A DNA stretch of 64,000 nt from Ecdyonurus torrentis. Taxonomy: Eukaryota > Arthropoda > Insecta > Ephemeroptera > Heptageniidae. Both the position numbers and the translations under genes were made by a program. The notes below the pieces were generated by a model. That model worked only from the letters and a program-made list of their open reading frames with translations, searched no databases and was not told the DNA's origin. The stretch covers positions 214,236-278,235 of the forward strand of contig OX439133.1 in assembly GCA_949318235.1 (NCBI GenBank). Direction: 5' to 3'. The stretch's first letter is position 1; every line of letters starts with the position of its first letter. Of the stretch, positions 1 to 64,000 are shown in pieces.

Positions 1-1528
1 GTTGGTAAGGTTTATTCACAGAACAGTCAGTTATATAGTAAAATAAGTTAATTGATCCATTTAAATAATATTTAAAAATAAATTATTTAACATTTAATTA
101 ATACTATTTTGTTAATGCTTGGAGTCTATGCTAACATTACATAGTAAATTAGACTATATTTGAGAGTGCATAGTAAACTTAACCTAATCTCTTCATCCAA
201 TTAAAAACTGGACTTCTGCGAGGGATGAAATCAAAATTCGTCGGCTGTTTGAGAGCACCTCAAAGAAAGAGTCAAATCAGGTTTAAAAATGTCCCCAAAA
301 TTAATTTTTTTCAAATTATACTTGTATTTTAATAATCATAAATATGTTTAACTTATATTTGTTAATATCTGCTGAGTTTTGGAAGAAATTTAAACTATTT
401 TTTGAAAATATCAGTATTTTTTTTTAAATGAGATAATTTCTCTCAGTCTATGAATTTTCATTTGTCAACCTGCAGAGGTCTTGTTTTATTTATTAAGTTC
501 TCTCGAATCCTAGAATTTTTATTATACACGTTGTTGTGGCGTTGACGTTATCAAATTATAAGTCCAGAAAACGACTAAACTATATAATATTAGCAATATC
601 TTTTCTAAAAGATTTAGGTTTCTCTAGAATTTAGGTTTGTGTCCCAGCCTGAAGGGATTATATATTAAATAAAGCAATGTTGTTTTTGAAGACCAACAGG
701 TGGTGGTTGGTAACACCTGTTTTGCTTTGTTCGTTGTAATGAAGATGACGAGCACCCCCACTGTTTGCTCTTTGGATTCACTTTCGTTTGTTTTACATTG
801 TAAAGTTGGTTTTGCCTTAGAATATTTTAAATACAATTGATTGTGACTTTCAAATTATCTAACTCTGAGTCCCCATTATTTAACGTAACATTTTCCTAAT
901 GCAATATCTTTTATAATATTTTTTTAGGCCTGCATTATTGTACAATGAAGAAATAAAAAATTGCGTCAAGGTGATAAATGTTAAAACTGTGAACTATGTG
1001 AAAGTTTTTGCACTGAAAATAATGAACCTCAAACTTAAAAAAACTAGGTTTAAAGTAAATACACTTATCAGTTATTAAATATAAAAATCCAAGATATATA
1101 ATACCTGTATAATACCTTATATTTTTAGGTATTATTATGTATGTACCTTATATATTTTATCTTACGTATCTATCTATGTATAATTATAAGATTAAAAATG
1201 TAAAAACATTCCTCTGAAATACTTTGTGTAAAATAAAAAATACTTCGATCATACTACATCGAACTCAAACACATTCATTCCCAGCTCTATACTTGTTATT
1301 GCAGCAAATGCAATATTTAGCGCTTCTAATAGTCTCAAAACTTTGAGTACGTATTTAGGGCTTGATAAGATGTTTCAATAATGAAAGTGATAAAAATTGC
1401 AGATGTCACAAAGGCGTGAAACTCTGAAAATACAAAATTTTAGTAGTTTGTGTGCGAATATTAACGAACTGCTAAATTTGTAATAAAACTTCCATAAGTA
1501 TATACTTTTAAATATGGTCTCCTTGCAG
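1..1528 (+). other. Intron preceding A1 E3 (partial)
   Basis: This is non-coding and AT-rich, closely similar to 37159-38663 in gene B, where it lies between E2 and E3. Gene A is therefore expected to continue upstream of the window. It ends with the acceptor CTCCTTGCAG. No other feature is seen. Confidence 0.75.
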
Positions 1529-28707
<27,179 letters not shown>

Positions 28708-29050
28708 AAGCATGCACATCAGCTGTCACCGACTTTGAGCTTCAACGTGACCTTGCGACCTGGCGTAGAGGTGGTGTGTGCAGGAAAGTTGGGATGAGTT
28801 CCTAAAAAATCTACTAGTATGTGACAGCCAGAAAAATAGCTCATAGGAACACATTTTTTAACAACACCATCCTAATCTTCGTCCTTTCCGACGTAAAAAT
28901 CTAACTTGAATCTTTTAAGATGATGATTTGCAAAAAGATATATCACTAGAAATAATTATTTATATAAAAAATATATTTTCTTAAGGCATATTATATTAAG
29001 AACCAAAATTGTTATTAGTTTTTGCTAAAATAAGAAATAAATAAATAAAA
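28708..29050 (+). other. Gene A 3' UTR with polyadenylation signals
   Basis: Conserved with gene B downstream of the stop (for example GGCGTAGAGGTGGTGTGTGC). Overlapping AATAAA hexamers lie at 29036-29049. Confidence 0.65.
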
Positions 29051-29468
29051 AAAGAAAAAGAAGATTGGTATTTTTTTCTTACTTTTAATTTAAAAATTTG
29101 ATGTACCATATTGATATCGTGTTATTTTATATATTTTTTTCCGAAGACATAACAGCTCTGCTCAGACAAAAATATACGTACCGATGTATGAAAATATTTA
29201 AGTTATTGACCAATGTAAAATGTGTGTATCAATCTTTGTGAAACATATCGGTGATATATGTCTTGCATTTGCATGTTTTTAGAATCTACCTTTTTCCCCT
29301 GCTTTGACATGATGGGATGGCTGGAAAGGAAGTATAAGAGCGAGAGAAAAACAAGACATAAAGAGAGAGAGAGAGAATTTTCGTTTGATACTCGAGCATG
29401 TGCCGCTTTGCATGTTGGTAAGAAGTTAACTCTTACCTCAATGTAACCTCTCACTATATCTCATTCTA

Positions 29469-29561
<93 letters not shown>

Positions 29562-29596
29562 GTCTGTCTGCCTCTCTGTCTGTCTGTCTGTCTGTC
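29469..29596. repeat. (TCTG)n microsatellite
   Basis: About 30 TCTG copies with a few variants. The gene B flank has the same array at 63576. Confidence 0.96.
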
Positions 29597-29599
29597 CGA

Positions 29600-32500
29600 T
29601 TGTCGGTCTGGCCAATCCTGCAAAGGATCTTGCCAAAAAAAAATTAAATTTCTTGTTTAGCACATCTTACGTAGGATACTGTATAATCTTGCACAGGGTC
29701 TTGCAAGATCCTGCAGGACAATTTCTATTTGTCTTGTGCAAGAAGATTTTTGCAAATCCTGGTCAAGATGTTAATTTTTTTTGCGTATCCTTGGACTTTT
29801 CTTGAGGTCATTGTCATTTCCTGACCAAGATAAAACGCCCTCCTAATTGTTAAATTCCAATACTAAAAATGTTTAAAATTTTTAAAAAACTATTTAAATT
29901 TTTGGTAGTTTAATTTTTTCTTTTAATAAGTACTAATTTATGGTGAACTGACAATTGTCTTATTAAAAAGCGTATAATTTTACATTTTTTTTAAATAAAT
30001 AATTATAATTCTTTTATTTTGTGATTAATTTACCCTAGGGTACAAATGCGCATAGTAATTTTGAATAAGCTGTTATAATATGTCAATAGCAATATTAAAG
30101 TATAAGTAGAACCTTGCACTTTAAAAAATATAAGATGACGAGACCGCAGAATTGTCCAGATATCTTCAAGGCGATCACCAAAGTAAAGCAACATCAATCG
30201 GGGCCAGCACTAGGACACGATTATGTTGTCCTTTGTTAAAAAAATTTCACAATTATATTGATTTTTAAGCATTCAATTTAATTCAATTTAATCCAATTGA
30301 AAAGTCCTGTAAAGAAATTAATAAAAAAACTGAATATTGACTTTAAATAGGTAAATTTGTTTGATTGTAAAATTACGTTCCTAAAGTGTCCGATATAGCC
30401 AAAAAATATATATTACCTTTTACTTTTTAGCTAAATGTCCCAAAAATCAGAAAATAAATGTGAAAATAATGCAATAAGGAAGCCATCTCACATGTAATTA
30501 CGCATAATATTTTATGTTTGTTTGGTTTTTCAGAATTTTAATGTCAATAGATAGTTAAGATGTACTGTATGATAGGTAAAAAGGGGAAATTTATAATGGC
30601 ATATTCAACGATAATTGTGTCACTTTAGGCCAAACAGACAGTACTTTTGAACCACTTAACACATGAAAAAAATATTGTAACAAACACGATTTATTTAAAT
30701 GTTTTTTTATTTAGTTATTAAGGTAGTTAAGGGTGACAAAACAAACAGGATTTTGTTGTTGGCTAAATCTTGCAATTATGAAGCCATAAGCTGCTAATTA
30801 ACTTAAAATTAATTATCTGTTTGCCACGAAGGCCAAAATCTTGCATTAGTATTACCATACTTATTTAATTCACCTTTTTTCCTTGTATATCATATGTAGT
30901 TCTATAAATTGTTTTCTTTATAGTTTTAATACACTGCACTTGTAGTTGTAGTACTTATTGATATGGATGATAAAGTCACGATAGGGGGAAAGGAAACATT
31001 AAAACAAAGGAAAGAATATTAGGAATTTGCTGGAATGCAGACAACTCCTAACATGTTTTGACAAGTAAACCGACATGGTTGAATTTTCACAATGGTAGTA
31101 CTTGCCTACCGGGAAAAGTTATGAGGATGTTTTATGATAATAAAGATTGTCAGTGATAAGAGTTTTTTTAGTGGAAAAGAAAGAGCAGATAGTTGGAAAT
31201 AAAGAGGTTAGAATTAACAAGACACAGACTTAGAATTAATTAACGAAACAATAGGATAGATTACTCGTGCACAATCAAAGGCGGTGTTGCCGATTGACGC
31301 TCACATTGCGGCTTATTTATTTATGAAGCAAACCAGAGAAATCGTGGAGATGTGTTTGTGTATTTTGTAAATTTTGTTATAATTTTATATAATAAGTCAA
31401 GTGTTTTGTTAATTTTGGGCAGGTAAAAAGCTTAGAAAGGCTTCCTATGCGCATTTTTTATTCTGAAATATAAATTATTTGAGACAATACTTGACCGACT
31501 TATCGAGGGTCTGAGACATAAATATATTGCATTTGTCTTCATACTGGTTGAAGACTACTGCCGAATATTTATTTTATTTTAGCCCAGTATAAAATTTGCC
31601 CCAATTTGTATTTTTGTTGAGGTTTTTACTTCCTGCGTAGTTGAACAGGACATGAACGTCAATATATAACTAATTGATTTTTATCTCATAATTTGAGTTT
31701 ACATTGTAATGACGGCATGAAATTTGTAAGCTGAAAAAATGGTAAAAATTAATAATTTTTAAACTCTCATTTTTGTATGTTTAGGTGTTGACTGCCTCTC
31801 CTACATATATTTGGACAAGATTTGGAAACGAAATGCCTAATTTGGACTTAAAATACTTAACTTACTAAAATTTAACAGAACAACATTTAAATTATAAAAG
31901 AACTTTGAGAAGTTCTGTTACCATTGAGTTCTAATTTGTGTCTCATTTGACAGGACTGTTAACCACTAATTCAGAGGCCTGATGTAACATTTATAAATTT
32001 TAAATTTAAATTTAAAAATATCCACTAAAGAGACTCTTTTTAGCAGCAGGGCAACTTTGAATACCATTGCACGCAAGTAGGCTACTAACATGCTGTCTGT
32101 CTGGATATTGTCACACTTTGAGAGGGGGCATTTTGTTACTTTCAGACGTGGTGGGGTTTAATATATATTTCTTATTTTTAGTATTCGAAATTAAGGTATT
32201 GAAATGAAGGGTTAAACTGCTCTTAGTATTTAATGATGTTGCCTTATTACTTGAAAAAATATTAAAATAGGAAATCAGTTACAAGAACCTGTACTGGTTT
32301 TGTTTACTGATTTAAATTGATATTTATACTTGTGACGATCATTTTTGTATTTTATCTCTCTCTTCATAATAATGCGTTTTTTACATAAAATAGGAAGGAA
32401 ACAAAATAATTATATATATTTTTTTTTAATGTGGGAAAATTTACCAATGAGTTATTTAATTTTTAGTTATTTTTTTCATAGATTTAATAGTTCCATATTT

Positions 32501-33969
32501 CATGGGAAGTAAATAAGAGGTAAATTTCAATTACTGCCCTTGGGAATTTTTCCCATTGGGATTTTGCCACGGGAAATATTTTCCATGGACAGAAATCTCA
32601 GCTCAAATTTCCCACTTATGGGAAATTTGAGCGGGTGCTTGTGCCCATGGAATTCTCTCCCGCTGCGAAATCCCCATGCAAATTACATTCATATTCGAAT
32701 TTTTACTTGCAAAATATTATTTACAATTGGCTAGAATATTGTTTAATGCCAGAAATTAGTGATCAATATTTCTTTTAATAAGAAAAACATGTTAAAAAAT
32801 TAAACACTAATTTGAGGCATTGAAACAATTTTTAATTCAATTATATTTATAATATACAAATAAAATATACTATACAAACAGAAATAAAACACAAAGTACA
32901 CATATTCTTAGGTTTAAAATATCACAAAATAAGTAATTCACACTTCCCTTAAACAAAAAAAATCTTCTATTCCATCCAGACTTGAATTTACAAGCCTCAC
33001 TTAACAAATCTTGTAGAGCGACGTCGACACACACTATATAAAAGACGCCATTTTTCCAAACTACCATAAGGCCAACCGAGCGCGCGGCAGCCATATTTGT
33101 TGCCCCTTACCCGCGATGAATTTAAATTTTGAAGTCAAAAGTAAATCAAACTATAATATATTTATACACGCGTGCTTTCTAAAGTATTTTATTTTCATAC
33201 ATAAAAGTTTTTTTTATAAAAGTTTTTGACTGCGAAAGTGGATAATAATGGAAATGTAATGTTGGCAATTCAAAAAAATAATATTTTAAAATACATTTTA
33301 TTTTATTCTAAATAATAAAAAAAAAAAACCGAACGCAACAGTAATTAAATAATATTACACTGCCTATACCCAAAAAAATTGATATTTTTTTATTTTTACT
33401 AAAATACTGATATTTTTTAAGAAGACCCATATTTTTCATTTTTAGAGTTAAAAAAATGTCCTAGGAAAACCATGGACAATAGTCAATGGGAAATTCTTTG
33501 GGATTGGGAAATGGTAAAATCCATATATAAAGCTGAAAAACCAATGGTAAATCTGAAAACTCCAAGGATTGCCCTCTGGGATCGATGGAAAACTTCCGGT
33601 AGGGTGCAAGCATATTACGTCACTTATATAGCCTCACAAAGTATATAGACCTTATACATAGAAATATATGCACCAGGATGTGTCATAAAAAAACTATATA
33701 TCTATATAATTAATACTATTGTTCATTATAAACATAGTTTTTTTTATCAAATATCTTTAAGGCCGTTTGCAAATACATTTTAATTGTAATTTTTTTATTA
33801 ATTAATTAGCATGCACGATTTACTGAAGTATGAATCCTTTTATAATTATAATTTATTTCAATTGTTGCTACTTATTATATGCGAAACAATTTTATTATTT
33901 TCAAAATAATTATTCTCATTTTAGTAGTACATAACATTATTTTTTTATTACAAGACTTATGAATTTTCA
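29600..33969. other. Intergenic region between genes A and B
   Basis: AT-rich with no assignable gene. Short self-complementary words occur (CTTGCAAGATCCTGCAGG area near 29700; CAAATTTCCCACTTATGGG near 32604). A CpG-rich patch lies at 33060-33115. The promoter of gene B should lie at the 3' end of this stretch, but no TATA box can be assigned with confidence. Confidence 0.6.
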
Positions 33970-62827
<28,858 letters not shown>

Positions 62828-63160
62828 ATTAGCTGTCACCGACTTTGAGCTTCAAGGTGACCTTGTGACCTGGCGTAGAGGTGGTGTGTGCAGGAAAGTT
62901 GGGAAGAGTTCGTTACAAAGCCTACTAGTATGTGACAGCCAGAAAAATAGCTCATAGGAACACATTTTTTAACAACACCATCCTAATCTTCGTCCTTTCC
63001 GATGTAGCAATCTATCTCGAATCTTAAAAGAATATGTTTTAAAACAAATTTATCACTTAAGACCATTATTTATGTATAATAAATAATAATTAGTTCAAAT
63101 ACATATTATTATAGACAAAAATTGTTATTAGTTATTTTAAAAAGAAGAAATAAAAAAAAA
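62828..63160 (+). other. Gene B 3' UTR with polyadenylation signal
   Basis: Strongly similar to the gene A 3' UTR. AATAAA at 63149-63154 precedes an A-rich run. Confidence 0.62.
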
Positions 63161-63575
63161 AAAAAGAAGAAAAGAAGAAGAAGAGATGCATTTTTTTGGT
63201 TACTTTTAATTTAAAAAAATTATGTAATATTTTGATACCGTGTTATTTTATATATCTTTTTCGGGGGACATAACAGCTCTTCTCAGACAAAAATATACGT
63301 TCCGATTTATAAAAATATTTAAGTTATTGACCAATGTAATTGGGTGTATCAATCTTTGTGAAACATATCGGTGATATATGTCTTGCATTTGCATGTCTTT
63401 AGAATCTACCTTATTGCCCTTCTTAGCCAAAACCTGCAGTCAGGTTGGATAGAAAGTAAGTAGAGCGAGAGAAAAACAAGACAGAGAAAAGAGAGAATTT
63501 TTGTTTGATACTCGAGCACGTCAACTAAGAAGTCAACTCTTACCTCAATGTAACCTCTCACTCAATATCTAATTC

Positions 63576-63662
<87 letters not shown>

Positions 63663-63664
63663 GC

Positions 63665-63760
<96 letters not shown>

Positions 63761-63761
63761 G
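63576..63761. repeat. (TCTG)n then (TC)n microsatellite
   Basis: About 24 TCTG copies followed by about 44 TC copies. Orthologous to 29469-29596, where no long TC run follows. Confidence 0.96.
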
Positions 63762-64000
63762 TCTTGTTCTTCTGCTCTGCTTTCTTTCCACCCTGCCTGC
63801 TTTTTATTTATGCTACTTGACTAAAAGTAAGTGGAGGTAAAACTGAGGCACCTAAATACATGCAAATACAAGTCAAGTCATCTCCGATATTTTTCACAAA
63901 AATTGATACGTCTACTTCTCATTGTTCGATCATTCAATATTGCCCCGCCTTGCTCATTTCAGTAAAACCAACTATAATAAAATCAATACGTATACTTAAT
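63762..64000. other. Downstream flank of gene B
   Basis: No gene or repeat recognised. Confidence 0.6.

Noticed and set aside
29438..29623. Asp-Arg-Gln-Thr repeat frame (also 63558-63791)
   Set aside because: Translations of the TCTG array outside the genes.

Overview
The window is AT-rich eukaryotic (animal) DNA. It has spliced genes with GT-AG introns and phase-matched exons, tRNA-derived SINEs, palindromic MITE-like elements, and very long pure di- and tetranucleotide arrays. Species cannot be named from this sequence; the style suits an AT-rich invertebrate genome. There are no bacterial genes, operons, CRISPR arrays or rRNA. Nearly all long open frames are microsatellite translations, not genes.

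The real content is two tandem, same-strand paralogous genes for a multidomain secreted C-type-lectin-domain (CTLD) protein. I assembled 53 exons by hand: 25 in gene A and 28 in gene B. Every splice phase matches and the reading frame stays open throughout. Gene A (1529..28707) is cut at its 5' side by the window edge; 972 codons plus stop are visible. Gene B (33970..62827) looks complete, with a predicted product of 1054 residues.

Each gene is built from a repeated 13-exon module, named here E1-E13. E1 is a Thr/Pro linker. E2 is a Cys-rich patch. E3 is an acidic Tyr-rich segment ending in a furin-type R-X-K-R site. E4-E6 are the first CTLD. E7-E8 are a linker. E9-E12 are the second CTLD. E13 is a Thr/Lys linker. 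Gene B is a signal-peptide-like exon, module B1, module B2, then a 15-base stop exon (IVKV*). Gene A shows E3-E13 of module A1, all of A2, and the stop exon. A1 pairs with B1 and A2 pairs with B2, so modules duplicated first and the whole gene later. E4/E9 and E5/E10 share length and phase, so the two CTLDs inside a module are themselves an older duplication.

Layout: 1-1528 intron before the first visible exon; 1529-13226 module A1 plus E1/E2 of A2; 13227-28707 rest of A2; 28708-29050 3' UTR; 29050-33969 intergenic; 33970-36586 signal exon and E1/E2 of B1; 36587-49616 rest of B1 plus E1/E2 of B2; 49617-62827 rest of B2; 62828-64000 3' UTR and flank. Window base 1 is homologous to about 37159, which shows the size of the duplicated block.

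The introns evolve remarkably. Tetranucleotide arrays start at or a few bases after splice donors: (GTGA)n at the E1 donor and (CCTA)n at the E10 donor. They have grown from a few copies to hundreds in only some paralogs. A 115-bp minisatellite occupies the same intron in all four modules. Several transposons are present in one paralog with a clean empty site in its partner, so they date the duplications.
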